Source: a virus. From it: a DNA stretch of 33,041 nt. The notes below the pieces were generated by a model, which made no database searches, was not told the origin of the DNA, and was given only the letters and a program-made list of their open reading frames with translations. Below, piece by piece: positions 6,522 through 13,221 of the stretch (positions within the stretch are counted from its first letter, which is position 1; each line of letters opens with the position of its first letter). The translations under genes were made by a program, and so were the position numbers. Where the stretch lies: IMG/VR virus record IMGVR_UViG_3300021185_002402, positions 1 through 33,041 of that record. The stretch is one strand, 5' to 3'.

Positions 6522-6967
6522 GCTTGGCGGCTCCAAGTGTTTTTGGTGTAGAACTCGATGGCATTGCACTCAAGTCGCTTCGACTCGCGCTTCACTGCGG
6601 CTTGGAATGTCTCCCAATCTTTCTTGCTGAATTTGTCGCGAGGCTGGTCTAAGCCAATCCGAACGACGAACTCATCATCTTCGGGCACCCAATCTTTGTG
6701 CTTCCTAAATCCTCTGACGTGGGTGTGGGGGTCATCAGGGAACATATCTCCCTCACTCAGCCCAACGGCATCCATAATGTCCCGTGGGGCGCACCCTCTG
6801 GTTCGACAGATCATGATGATTCGATCACCGTTCTGACCTATTGCTATATCCAGCTTCGCGCTGTTACTGTCGTGTGCAGGGCATCGCGCTCTATACTTGT
6901 CAGCTCCGGTTTGTCTGACGTAATCTAGACGCGAAACTAATTGCTCTAATTTGTCTCTGATACTCAC
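6518..6967 (-). CDS. Primase-type zinc-finger (CHC2-like) protein
   Basis: In this 149-residue protein, C29-x2-H32 (RARCPAHD) and C54-x4-C59 (ICRTRGCAP) enclose a beta-hairpin, the CHC2 zinc ribbon of DnaG-type primases, which reads template DNA. The segment after it (DIMDAVGLSEGDMFPD) also matches the primase end of that domain. No TOPRIM catalytic domain follows, so it cannot be a primase alone; it may recruit host DnaG or act as a replication accessory. It is the first gene of the leftward operon, reading away from the control region at 6968-7151. Confidence 0.75.
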   Translation of the reverse strand: MSIRDKLEQLVSRLDYVRQTGADKYRARCPAHDSNSAKLDIAIGQNGDRIIMICRTRGCAPRDIMDAVGLSEGDMFPDDPHTHVRGFRKHKDWVPEDDEFVVRIGLDQPRDKFSKKDWETFQAAVKRESKRLECNAIEFYTKNTWSRQA

Positions 6968-6983
6968 GCTTGTTGCCCCCGAT

Positions 6984-7073
6984 AAGCTAACTGTAAAACG
7001 TGTATCGAGATTAACTTGGATTTATTCCAATATCAAGCTTGGTTCCGAGCTAATTGTCACTTATTGCTAACAT
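6984..7073. repeat. GCTAA-box repeats in divergent control region
   Basis: AAGCTAACT (6984-6992), GAGCTAATT (7047-7055) and TGCTAACAT (7065-7073) share a GCTAA core in the same orientation. They flank the candidate leftward promoter and could be repressor operators; the related ATTAGCTT occurs twice downstream of the integrase. Confidence 0.35.
7008..7036 (-). promoter_or_regulatory. Candidate leftward promoter with operator in spacer
   Basis: On the minus strand TTGATA (-35, 7036-7031) and TAATCT (-10, 7013-7008) are separated by 17 bases. That spacer consists mainly of the perfect inverted repeat TTGGA-ataaa-TCCAA (7016-7030). The layout fits a repressor-controlled promoter for the replication operon starting at 6967. 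Confidence 0.45.
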
Positions 7074-7091
7074 TAGTTGGATTAGTGTGTG

Positions 7092-7097
7092 TATACT
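7092..7097 (+). promoter_or_regulatory. Possible -10 element for rightward regulator
   Basis: TATACT lies 55 bases before the regulator's ATG. No good -35 box stands at 16-18 bases, so an activator or a weak promoter would be needed. Confidence 0.25.
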
Positions 7098-7151
7098 TCT
7101 TGCACACAAGCCGTTAATGTCCGTACAAGCGATAACCGAAAAGGGGGAGTT

Positions 7152-7595
7152 ATGAACGTAATGGAAGTACAGCAAGACGATGAAGGAGCCGCTATTCGAC
7201 TGGCTCGTTCTGAGCGATTCATGTCAATTTTAAAGCGTCATCAAATACCCAAGCATGGCGCACAAACAATAATGGCGAAGGAGGTTGGCGTATCCGACGC
7301 GACTATCGCCGCATGGATGAGGGGATCATTACCCAGAGATCCAGTCGTTCTTATTACGTTTTGCGATATTTACGACGTTGATCTTTACTGGTGGGTTAAT
7401 GGCAGTCCGAGACCGATGGACGGGGCATCTTCAGAGAGGCTTGTCCGAGCAAACCAGACAGTACGCAAGTGGACTGATATGCATAGCATAGATCTTGAAG
7501 ATGATAAGCGGATGGTGCTTATTGCAAAAGTTTATAATGACCCAGCACGGGCGCAGGAATATTTAGAGTCAATGCTGGAGATTCTGTCCTACTAA
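7152..7595 (+). CDS. HTH transcriptional regulator (CI/Cro-like position)
   Basis: The 147-residue protein has a helix-turn-helix at about residues 32-62 (QTIMAKEVGVSDATIAAWMRG), the XRE-type pattern. The rest is a helical region that may dimerise; there is no S24 autopeptidase domain, so RecA-driven self-cleavage is unlikely. ATG 7152 was chosen for the strong AAGGGGGAG site; the frame stays open further upstream but lacks one. Its place opposite the replication operon and near the integrase fits a lysogeny or early-lytic regulator. Confidence 0.7.
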   Translation: MNVMEVQQDDEGAAIRLARSERFMSILKRHQIPKHGAQTIMAKEVGVSDATIAAWMRGSLPRDPVVLITFCDIYDVDLYWWVNGSPRPMDGASSERLVRANQTVRKWTDMHSIDLEDDKRMVLIAKVYNDPARAQEYLESMLEILSY

Positions 7596-7633
7596 GACGT
7601 GTCGCACTTCTATACATATCCTTGTTTAAGTGA

Positions 7634-7662
7634 TTGACATCTACATTTAGCTTTGGTTTACT
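7634..7662 (+). promoter_or_regulatory. Candidate sigma70 promoter for recombination operon
   Basis: TTGACA (7634-7639) is a perfect -35 box, 17 bases from TTTACT (7657-7662), four of six matches to the -10 consensus. A start near 7669 would leave a very short leader in front of the AAAGGGGAGAG ribosome-binding site of the gene at 7688. Confidence 0.6.
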
Positions 7663-7687
7663 CCTATCTAAAGGGGAGAGTAGACCA

Positions 7688-8011
7688 ATGCCAGATCGCA
7701 GTTCCGTTTTCAAGAAACTTTCTAACATAGACGTAAAGTCTTACGTCAAATGGTCTGATGCCGAAGATAATGGCAAGCCCATAAAACTCCCCTACCTGCC
7801 GTGGCATAACGCTCACGCGCTCATGATGGAAAACTACCCTGACTACGAGTGGGCCTTCGATAGAAGCCCCGAAGGGCTTGAGGTTTTCTACTTTGCTGAC
7901 ACTACAGCAGAGGTTCGAGTCACGGTATCCGTGGGCAATTCCAGTATTCACGTCTCTAAATCGGTAACTGGATACAATAATAAGCCAGTTCAAAACAGTT
8001 CAAAACCCTAA
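7688..8011 (+). CDS. SSAP (DUF1071/Sak-like), N-terminal fragment
   Basis: The 107 residues match the start of DUF1071-type single-strand annealing recombinases: SSVFKKLSNIDVKSYV, then LPYLPWHNAHALMMENYPDYEW and a beta region. These proteins anneal ssDNA during phage recombination, working with an exonuclease such as the YqaJ-like protein downstream. Within the last codons a 10-bp tandem duplication (7986-8005) shifts the frame, giving a stop at 8009-8011; the rest of the protein continues in another frame. The ATG at 7688 has a strong AAAGGGGAGAG site. Removing one repeat copy would give an intact protein of 227 residues. Confidence 0.7.
   Translation: MPDRSSVFKKLSNIDVKSYVKWSDAEDNGKPIKLPYLPWHNAHALMMENYPDYEWAFDRSPEGLEVFYFADTTAEVRVTVSVGNSSIHVSKSVTGYNNKPVQNSSKP
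7986..8005 (+). repeat. 10-bp tandem duplication that breaks the SSAP gene
   Basis: CAGTTCAAAA is present twice in exact tandem (7986-7995, 7996-8005). Ten bases is not a multiple of three. Joining 7995 to 8006 restores a frame reading PVQNPNADDIHNAKMRCRVR across the junction, the expected family sequence. Confidence 0.85.
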
Positions 8012-8036
8012 TGCTGATGATATCCACAACGCCAAG

Positions 8037-8381
8037 ATGAGATGTCGGGTTCGCGCCTTGGCAGAGTTAGGTCTTGGATGGGATTTATGGCTCAACCACG
8101 ACAATTATCCCTATATTGCCGACTCATCTAGTAAAAAGCCTACCAAGAAGGCGGTATCTCCTAGTAAGGTGGGAGATGATACAAAGTATCAGTCTGAAAA
8201 GTCAGAAGAAGAAGCAAAGCAAGTTTACTTGGAGAAAGTGGCAAAGGTAGTTGTATCAAAAGAGACGGCTAAAAAATATAAACCAAAGGCAGGACGCCAA
8301 TGGGCAAATCGCAAATGGGATGAGGATGAGTTCCATAAGCGCTGGGAAGTTCTACTAAAAAAGAAAGGTTTGAAATTATGA
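8037..8381 (+). CDS. SSAP (DUF1071/Sak-like), C-terminal fragment
   Basis: The first residues, MRCRVRALAELGLGWDLWL, are the conserved helix that follows DIHNAKM in DUF1071 annealing proteins; the codons for DDIHNAK are present in frame just upstream. They are cut off from the N-terminal half by the 10-bp duplication. The rest is a Lys/Ser-rich linker and a basic tail ending in KKKGLKL. The ATG at 8037 has no good ribosome-binding site, so this is probably not made as a separate protein unless the frame is restored. Its stop overlaps the next gene (ATGA). Confidence 0.6.
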   Translation: MRCRVRALAELGLGWDLWLNHDNYPYIADSSSKKPTKKAVSPSKVGDDTKYQSEKSEEEAKQVYLEKVAKVVVSKETAKKYKPKAGRQWANRKWDEDEFHKRWEVLLKKKGLKL

Positions 8382-8632
8382 AAACAAATTTAACGAACAA
8401 CGAGACGGCTTGGCTGTATTGCAACAGCGGCGCAAGCCAAGCAAATGATCGCTGGAGCAGGCTCAACATGGAAAAGGCTGGAGTAACTTGGCAAGGCAAC
8501 CCCGTCCGCGCAAAGCGATCCGGTATTTTGGTTTTGCTGAAGGCCCAGCCCATTCCGAGTCATACCGATAACAATAACTGGACTAGCGAGGCAGATGCAT
8601 TAGGCGAGTGGGGTGTTGTATGGGGGCTGTAG
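8378..8632 (+). CDS. Hypothetical protein, 84 aa
   Basis: A small soluble protein with several Trp residues and no recognised family. It starts in an ATGA overlap with the annealing-protein frame and ends 13 bases into the exonuclease gene, so it is embedded in the recombination operon. The position suggests a recombination accessory role, which is inference. Confidence 0.65.
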   Translation: MKTNLTNNETAWLYCNSGASQANDRWSRLNMEKAGVTWQGNPVRAKRSGILVLLKAQPIPSHTDNNNWTSEADALGEWGVVWGL

Positions 8633-9642
8633 AACAGGGGTCAGCCGAATGGCTTGAACAGCGTAAAGGAAAGATAAGCGGAACGGCTGTTGGCGTTTTA
8701 GAGCAGTGTAATCCGTATCAAAAGCCAGAAGACCTTGTTAGGTCTATGGTCAGAGACTTGGCCGGTGCGCCGTCTGAGTTTAACGGTGGCCCAGCAGTCG
8801 CCCACGGTCAGATGATGGAGTCAGTTGCCAAGGAATGGTACGAGAGAGCCTTCAATACCACCGTAGATGAAACCGACTTCGTCGTGCATCCAATGTATGA
8901 GTTCCTCGGAGCTTCGCCAGACGGCCTTGTCGGACTGGATGGCTCTATCGAGATCAAGTGCCCATACCCTCGATTCACAAAGGCTCCCTACAGCGTTTGG
9001 GACACCAAGAAGAAGATGTACTTGCGCCAGTGCCAATTGGTCATGGAGGTGCTGGATGTCGATTGGTTGGATTTTCTTTGCTACCTATCTCCCCATGCTG
9101 ACGCAGAGCCAGAGTACAACATCGAGCGGATCCATCGCGAAGAGGGCTGGTTGCATGAGCCGCTTCCGAAAGTCCTGCTACCCAAGCCAGTAAAGGGAAC
9201 GATTCCTCGCATCGATCTCTACATCGAATGGCATGAGTACATCCACTCTGAATACGAGAACTTGTCTCGGAGAAAGGTTCACACCGACTCCGCGCAGGAG
9301 ATTTATGAGGTGGTCAAGAGCGATGAAATGGAGACGCTGTCCAAGGCTATGGTGCGCCTCAATGAACTTAGGACGGAACACTCAGCCATTCTTGGAGAGA
9401 TCTTGGGTCTCGAAAACGTGGTGAATGACGTGAAGAAAGTTGTCGCTGACAAATACTCGAACAGGAACGTGACGGATGGTGTCGTCCAATTGCAGTGCAT
9501 CAAGCGCAAAGCATCGTTCGATTTCCGCAAGGGATTTGAAGCCATTGGTGGTGAGGCGGCGTTGCTGTCAAACGGCCTTGAGCTAGAAGACTTTAGATCC
9601 TCATCCAACACACGCCAAATCAAAGTCAAAATGGGAGACTGA
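8620..9642 (+). CDS. YqaJ-type viral recombinase / lambda-exonuclease-like nuclease
   Basis: The 340-residue protein has the lambda-exonuclease/YqaJ fold in its first 200 residues: SAEWLEQRKGKISGTA (8-23), HGQMMES with Glu67, SPDG (99-102, catalytic Asp101) and E111-I-K113. It degrades one strand of dsDNA ends and hands the product to the annealing protein encoded upstream, as in lambda Exo/Beta. The C-terminal third is helical and charged. ATG 8620 was chosen; a GTG at 8608 is also possible. The gene runs three bases ahead of the SSB-like gene. Confidence 0.85.
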   Translation: MGAVEQGSAEWLEQRKGKISGTAVGVLEQCNPYQKPEDLVRSMVRDLAGAPSEFNGGPAVAHGQMMESVAKEWYERAFNTTVDETDFVVHPMYEFLGASPDGLVGLDGSIEIKCPYPRFTKAPYSVWDTKKKMYLRQCQLVMEVLDVDWLDFLCYLSPHADAEPEYNIERIHREEGWLHEPLPKVLLPKPVKGTIPRIDLYIEWHEYIHSEYENLSRRKVHTDSAQEIYEVVKSDEMETLSKAMVRLNELRTEHSAILGEILGLENVVNDVKKVVADKYSNRNVTDGVVQLQCIKRKASFDFRKGFEAIGGEAALLSNGLELEDFRSSSNTRQIKVKMGD

Positions 9643-9644
9643 TC

Positions 9645-10094
9645 ATGAAAAAAATGTACGTTGAAGGTGAGGTGGCGTTCTGCAACCTCAAAGAGTTTGA
9701 CACCTATCAGGGGAAAAGCACAGACAAGTACACCATCACGGTGAAGCTTGATGCGGCGAATGCCGAGGCGCTCACTGAGGCTGGGGTGCATGTCAAAGAT
9801 TACAAGGGAACTCCGCAGAGAAAGTTCTCGACCACCTTTGATGTGCCTATCTGGAATCCCGACATGACTACAAGGGAGAAGGGCGAGATCCCCTTCAACT
9901 CCAAGGTCAAGATCTTTGCGGGAGTTGCAGAAGAGCCTTACAAAGAACACGGTTGCTCGACCTACGTCAATGGGGTTCAAGTCCTAGAAGAAGCTGGCGG
10001 CGGAGTGCCCGAGGGGTTCCAGCCGGTAAGCGGGTCAGCACCTGTTCAGCAGGAGGCCATCGAGGAGTTTGAAGACGACGACATTCCGTTTTGA
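9645..10094 (+). CDS. Single-stranded DNA-binding protein (gp2.5-like)
   Basis: The 149-residue protein has a beta-rich OB-fold-type body and a flexible Gly/Gln/Pro linker. It ends in the acidic tip EEFEDDDIPF, the hallmark of bacterial and phage SSB proteins, which contacts replication and recombination partners. The gene follows the exonuclease by two bases, completing an exonuclease-annealase-SSB recombination set. Two ATGs lie close together (9645 and 9654); the first gives the natural length. Confidence 0.8.
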   Translation: MKKMYVEGEVAFCNLKEFDTYQGKSTDKYTITVKLDAANAEALTEAGVHVKDYKGTPQRKFSTTFDVPIWNPDMTTREKGEIPFNSKVKIFAGVAEEPYKEHGCSTYVNGVQVLEEAGGGVPEGFQPVSGSAPVQQEAIEEFEDDDIPF

Positions 10095-10099
10095 AAAAG

Positions 10100-10187
10100 G
10101 GTCTGAGGCGACTCCTAAGCGTGTCGTCGGCGCACACGACTCATCGTGCCAGACAAGGATGTTTGGTAAATCGCTCTGTCTCAGACC
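10100..10187 (+). ncRNA. Structured intergenic element (candidate RNA)
   Basis: GGTCTGAG (10100-10107) pairs with CTCAGACC (10180-10187), enclosing about 70 bases. Just inside, GCGA can pair with TCGC. Within the loop GTCGT/ACGAC forms a hairpin and CCAGAC-AAGGAT-GTTTGG another. The result is a closed multibranch fold between the SSB stop and the next gene's ribosome-binding site. No T-loop or CCA is present, so it is not a tRNA. It could be an mRNA control structure or a small RNA. Confidence 0.4.
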
Positions 10188-10212
10188 TCGATCATGGTAG
10201 AGGGCGATAACC

Positions 10213-10629
10213 ATGAGAGCCGACCCTCGACTAAAGAACTTTGTGCTGGGCAGAAGCGTTGGTCAGACAGTTTTTTGCGGGACAAATCTCAACCAGAAAG
10301 ACGCACCTAACACCTGTGACTTTAAGGTCACGCTGATGGAAATCATGACTCTAAAAAGAACAACGGTGGCGGTGTTGCATATCTACGAAGATCAGAACGT
10401 GCTGGAGGTGGCGCTGATGGAGAAGCATCCGAATCCAGTTGAGGTACAGGGCGTCCGCATTTATTACGAGGGGACAAAGATGTACTCCAGCGCTGAAACA
10501 GAGTGCGCTAGGTGCGGACAAGCAACATCGGGGGTCGAGCAGAGGAGGACAAATGGACTACTCAGATTTGAAGCGCCTTCGCAGGTCAAGATCTTCCGAG
10601 GAAATCGAATCGCAAAAAACGCCAGATAA
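10213..10629 (+). CDS. Hypothetical protein, 138 aa
   Basis: This protein belongs to no family I can name. It has a beta-rich first half, then a basic C-terminal third with a C-x2-C pair (ECARCGQ, about residues 97-103) that could be half of a zinc knuckle. The start ATG follows AGAGGGCGATAACC. It overlaps the next gene by 77 bases, more than usual for this genome, which lowers confidence in its C-terminal end. Confidence 0.55.
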   Translation: MRADPRLKNFVLGRSVGQTVFCGTNLNQKDAPNTCDFKVTLMEIMTLKRTTVAVLHIYEDQNVLEVALMEKHPNPVEVQGVRIYYEGTKMYSSAETECARCGQATSGVEQRRTNGLLRFEAPSQVKIFRGNRIAKNAR

Positions 10630-10957
10630 GAGGCGTGGTGCCGCGCTCAGAGTAAAGATTCGGCACATCGATGAATTGAATCGGCAGTACCCAGAAAGGC
10701 TATGGGTGACCCTGCTGAGAATGCACTTCCGCCCTGTTGTCCCCGTTAGATTAAACCCCGCCACCACAGAGAATTTGCGTACTCGCAACGGGGAAGGTGA
10801 CGAAGTCTGGCAGGTAGGCCATGAATTCATGACCAAAGATGAAGCTATTTACAAAGCCGAGAAGCTAAGGCGTTCAAAAACGCCGCCCGTTTGGGGTACT
10901 ATCGATAAGCGGTTCGGCGACAGCTTCTTCAGTAATGAGGAGAGCGAATATGAGTGA
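10553..10957 (+). CDS. Hypothetical protein, 134 aa
   Basis: The ATG at 10553 was chosen because AGAGGAGG stands just before it; a longer frame begins at 10439 but lacks such a site and overlaps the previous gene. The N-terminus is very basic (SDLKRLRRSRSSEE) and could bind nucleic acid. The end of the protein overlaps the integrase start by eight bases. It may be an excisionase-like or accessory factor by position only; no excisionase signature is visible. Confidence 0.6.
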   Translation: MDYSDLKRLRRSRSSEEIESQKTPDKRRGAALRVKIRHIDELNRQYPERLWVTLLRMHFRPVVPVRLNPATTENLRTRNGEGDEVWQVGHEFMTKDEAIYKAEKLRRSKTPPVWGTIDKRFGDSFFSNEESEYE

Positions 10958-12020
10958 CCGCGAAATGGTAGCGTTTCGGCAAGTTGCTGAGCGCTACATA
11001 AAGCAACCGAGCAAAAGGCTAGGAAGGCCTAAAAGTCCGGCGGCTAACACCGCTATCGAGGAAGCCATTGAGCGTTACGGCAACCGGCCAATCGATAGCT
11101 TTGGAGTTTGTGACGTGACAGATTACGTCGAAGATCTGCAAGAGAAAGGCTTTAGGAGCGCGACCATCAACTCTCGGTTGCGTTACTTTATTGCTGTACT
11201 CAACTACGCAAAGAACAAGCGTGGGCTGATCGAGTCGAAGCATGTCCCATCATACGAAAACCTGAATGTGTCTGAGGATGCTCGCGAACCTAGAGTCTTA
11301 GATGAGCGAGAAGTTCAACGACTGCTGTTCTGCCTTCCCAGACTGCAATCACAGATGGTGCGCTTTGCACTGGCCACTGGCTTGCGCGTGACGAACGTCA
11401 AGTGCCTGCTGTGGAGTGAGGTGCAGGATGGGATGCTAGATATCAAAGGTTCTAAGATGAAGTCCGGCAAGCGTTTGCTGGTGCCTCTATCGCAGAGTGC
11501 TTTGGCTATCTTGGATCACATGCATGAGGCTCAGCAGGATCGTGGTCAGGACTGTGAGTACGTCTTCACGAAGCGTAATGGCAACCCTATCAGTAGGCGC
11601 ACCAGTGTCACGAACAAGGTGTGGCAACGCGCCTGTGACCGCGCAGAGATAGGGTCAGTGAGGTTTCACGATCTTAGACACACATGGGCAACCCGTCATG
11701 CGGTAGCAGGCACACCGATGCCTCTGCTTCAGAAGTTGGGGGGTTGGAGCAGTATGGCGATGCTGGAGCGTTATATGCATCTTGCCAACATGGACATGCA
11801 GAACTTCGTGAACAACGGTGCTTCGGTGCCGAGTAAATCCTATACGCAGAATGGGCCAGCGAAAGCTGGTATAGATCATTCTGTTATAGATAGACCGTCT
11901 TCCGTAAGTGTTACGGTCAAACGGCCTAGTAGAATGGTGGTGGAGCCAGACGGGATCGAACCGACGACCTCAACACTGCCAGTGTTAGGCTCAGAATCGA
12001 GCTTAACACATGTTGCATAG
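10950..12020 (+). CDS. int: Tyrosine recombinase (phage integrase)
   Basis: The 356-residue protein has a SAM-like core-binding domain (about 30-105) and a catalytic domain with Arg146 (ATGLRVTNV), His240 and Arg243 in HDLRHTWAT, Trp266 (GGW) and Tyr275 (ERYMHLA), the tyrosine nucleophile. It integrates and excises the phage at attP. ATG 10950 was chosen for GAGGAG upstream; an ATG at 10935 lacks a good site. The last 30 or so residues are read through the tRNA-derived att core, giving EPDGIEPTTSTLPVLG, a string seen in many phage proteins read across a tRNA 3' end. After integration the C-terminus may therefore be changed. Confidence 0.92.
   Translation: MSDREMVAFRQVAERYIKQPSKRLGRPKSPAANTAIEEAIERYGNRPIDSFGVCDVTDYVEDLQEKGFRSATINSRLRYFIAVLNYAKNKRGLIESKHVPSYENLNVSEDAREPRVLDEREVQRLLFCLPRLQSQMVRFALATGLRVTNVKCLLWSEVQDGMLDIKGSKMKSGKRLLVPLSQSALAILDHMHEAQQDRGQDCEYVFTKRNGNPISRRTSVTNKVWQRACDRAEIGSVRFHDLRHTWATRHAVAGTPMPLLQKLGGWSSMAMLERYMHLANMDMQNFVNNGASVPSKSYTQNGPAKAGIDHSVIDRPSSVSVTVKRPSRMVVEPDGIEPTTSTLPVLGSESSLTHVA
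11938..11990 (-). other. attP core: 3' part of tRNA-Ala(GGC)
   Basis: Reading the minus strand, the sequence has anticodon loop CTGGCAG (anticodon GGC at 11980-11978), a 5-bp anticodon stem AACA/TGTT plus T-G, a variable loop GAGGTC, the T-loop core GGTTCGATCC, acceptor strand TGGCTCC, discriminator A and CCA. No matching 5' half (D arm and acceptor strand) follows upstream, so this is a tRNA-derived integration core and not a whole tRNA gene. Confidence 0.8.
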
Positions 12021-12101
12021 AACTTAACTGAATAAGGCTTAGATTAGCTTTGTTTTCATTTTAATTAGCTTGGAATCTGTCGCCGGATACTGCACTTAAC
12101 T
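12002..12101 (+). repeat. Candidate integrase arm-type repeats next to attP
   Basis: CTTAAC occurs at 12002, 12023 and 12095 (the last two as CTTAACT). ATTAGCTT occurs at 12043-12050 and 12064-12071, exactly 21 bases apart, two helical turns. The region between the integrase stop and the gene at 12127 is otherwise empty and AT-rich, as expected for the arm side of attP. Confidence 0.4.
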
Positions 12102-12126
12102 ATGAATTTTTAATTTGGAGAAATTA

Positions 12127-12429
12127 ATGAAATATATTTTAGCAGTAGTGAGTTCTGGGGGGCATATGGAGTCCGATGAGCTTTTTGAGACAAAGGATGA
12201 GGTGACGGAACAGATATCTTGCATGGTGGCAGAGCTTGTTGCCGATGGCACTGATTTTGAAGATGCCTTTGATAGCTTGGAACTTTATCAGCAAGTTAAT
12301 TTCGGTAAGGAGTTTAAAAAAACCATACGAAAAGAAGTCGATCTGGAAGTCCCTCTTATTATCAAGAAGCAACGAGATCAGGCATTTGAGGAGGTCGATA
12401 GACTTATGGAGATGACGAGGCTGGCTTAA
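12127..12429 (+). CDS. Hypothetical protein, 100 aa
   Basis: A small acidic helical protein of unknown function. ATG 12127 follows TTTGGAGAAATTA, a clear ribosome-binding site, in an AT-rich leader. It is a single gene, with a terminator-like hairpin just after its stop and leftward genes beyond. Lying between the attachment site and the accessory block, it could be a lysogeny-expressed gene. Confidence 0.65.
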   Translation: MKYILAVVSSGGHMESDELFETKDEVTEQISCMVAELVADGTDFEDAFDSLELYQQVNFGKEFKKTIRKEVDLEVPLIIKKQRDQAFEEVDRLMEMTRLA

Positions 12430-12443
12430 CCAAGAGGCATTAC

Positions 12444-12469
12444 GAGGGCTACTCTTCGGGGTAGTCCTC
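12444..12469 (+). terminator. Terminator-like hairpin
   Basis: GAGGGCTAC and GTAGTCCTC form a 9-bp stem with one G-T pair around an 8-base loop, followed by TTCTTC. It lies 15 bases after the stop at 12429. It also overlaps the last codons of the convergent gene, so both roles share the DNA. Confidence 0.5.
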
Positions 12470-12715
12470 TTCTTCAAATTCGTCGGTCGCCTCAAACAGC
12501 GTATCGAGAACAGACTTAATCTCCATTGACTGCAACGCTCCAAGAACTGCAACCAGTTCTGTCATATCCCAGTCCCCGCCGTACACCACTGCGTCTTCAG
12601 GATCTTCTGCGTCAGTGAACGCATAGAACTTAGTAGCCTCGCCAGACAACAACTGATCTCTCAGTCTATCGAGTTCTTCGATTGCTCCGGCATTCTTGAT
12701 AGGCACTACAGTCAT
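12449..12715 (-). CDS. Hypothetical acidic protein, 88 aa
   Basis: A small protein with a strongly acidic C-terminus (EFEEEDYPEE). It has no cysteines of note and no recognised family. The start overlaps the DUF1289 gene stop (ATGA). The C-terminal acidic codons double as the hairpin at 12444-12469. Confidence 0.65.
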   Translation of the reverse strand: MTVVPIKNAGAIEELDRLRDQLLSGEATKFYAFTDAEDPEDAVVYGGDWDMTELVAVLGALQSMEIKSVLDTLFEATDEFEEEDYPEE

Positions 12716-12948
12716 CCTAGCTTTCTCGGCTTGAGTGAGGTTTCGTAAACGTGGCGGATAGCAAAGTCGCGTTTGGCTAGATCGATAACGACCAGCTTCT
12801 TCTCAACCTCAGTCATACCATTCCACTGAGAGATTTCGTCCTGAGTGCGACCGCATCCTTTGCAGGCTACGTCGCCAAAGATCGTTGCCGAACACCACCC
12901 ATTGCATGGACTGTCGGACAGCGAGGTAACTTCTCCATCAAGGTTCAT
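12712..12948 (-). CDS. DUF1289-family Cys-rich protein
   Basis: The 78-residue protein has C15-x3-C19 and C29-x2-C32 in SPCNGWCS...ACKGCGRTQDEISQW, the DUF1289 signature. The four cysteines probably bind zinc or an iron-sulfur cluster; the family's function is unknown. It is normally a small bacterial protein, so a phage copy may be an acquired gene. ATG follows GGAGAAGG, and TATAAT stands 33 bases upstream. Confidence 0.75.
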   Translation of the reverse strand: MNLDGEVTSLSDSPCNGWCSATIFGDVACKGCGRTQDEISQWNGMTEVEKKLVVIDLAKRDFAIRHVYETSLKPRKLG

Positions 12949-12980
12949 AACCTTCTCCTGAGTCGTTCATCACAGCCTCT

Positions 12981-12986
12981 ATTATA
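12981..12986 (-). promoter_or_regulatory. -10 box TATAAT for DUF1289 operon
   Basis: The minus strand has a perfect TATAAT directly after CTG. The -35 side (GTGTTT or TTTACA at shorter spacing) is poor, so the promoter is probably weak or activated. Confidence 0.4.
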
Positions 12987-13017
12987 CAGCCGAATACCAA
13001 TGTAAACACTTCAAATC

Positions 13018-13057
13018 GTTGTTATAGATTTTTTTTGCGCCCATAAAAATCAACAAC
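13018..13057. other. AT-rich imperfect hairpin
   Basis: GTTGTT-ATA-GATTTTT pairs with AAAAATC-AACAAC around a short GC loop, giving 13 paired bases with a 3-base bulge. It lies in the gene-free control region. Confidence 0.4.
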
Positions 13058-13211
13058 TTACAGGGCGTCAGGGACATAAATAGCCAACTTTATGACCATT
13101 TAAGACTACGAACGTAGGTGTCAACCCCCCTGTTTTTGACGCAGAGGCCTAGTGTTTATGCGGGTTTCAGGCGCATTCCTTTGCGTAAGTGGGATTTGGC
13201 GAATATTGATT

Positions 13212-13220
13212 TGGTAAGAT
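13212..13220 (+). promoter_or_regulatory. Extended -10 promoter candidate
   Basis: TGGTAAGAT matches the TGnTATAAT extended -10 form. It lies about 95 bases upstream of the gene at 13317, with the inverted repeat at 13222-13252 placed on the start site. Confidence 0.35.
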
Positions 13221-13221
13221 G

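Noticed and set aside
10100-10187. tRNA gene in the gap after the SSB gene
   Set aside because: The fold has a closing stem and inner hairpins but no T-loop (TTCRA), no proper anticodon loop and no CCA end.
11938-12000. Complete tRNA-Ala gene at the end of int
   Set aside because: Only the 3' half (anticodon stem to CCA) is present; no D arm or 5' acceptor strand pairs with it.
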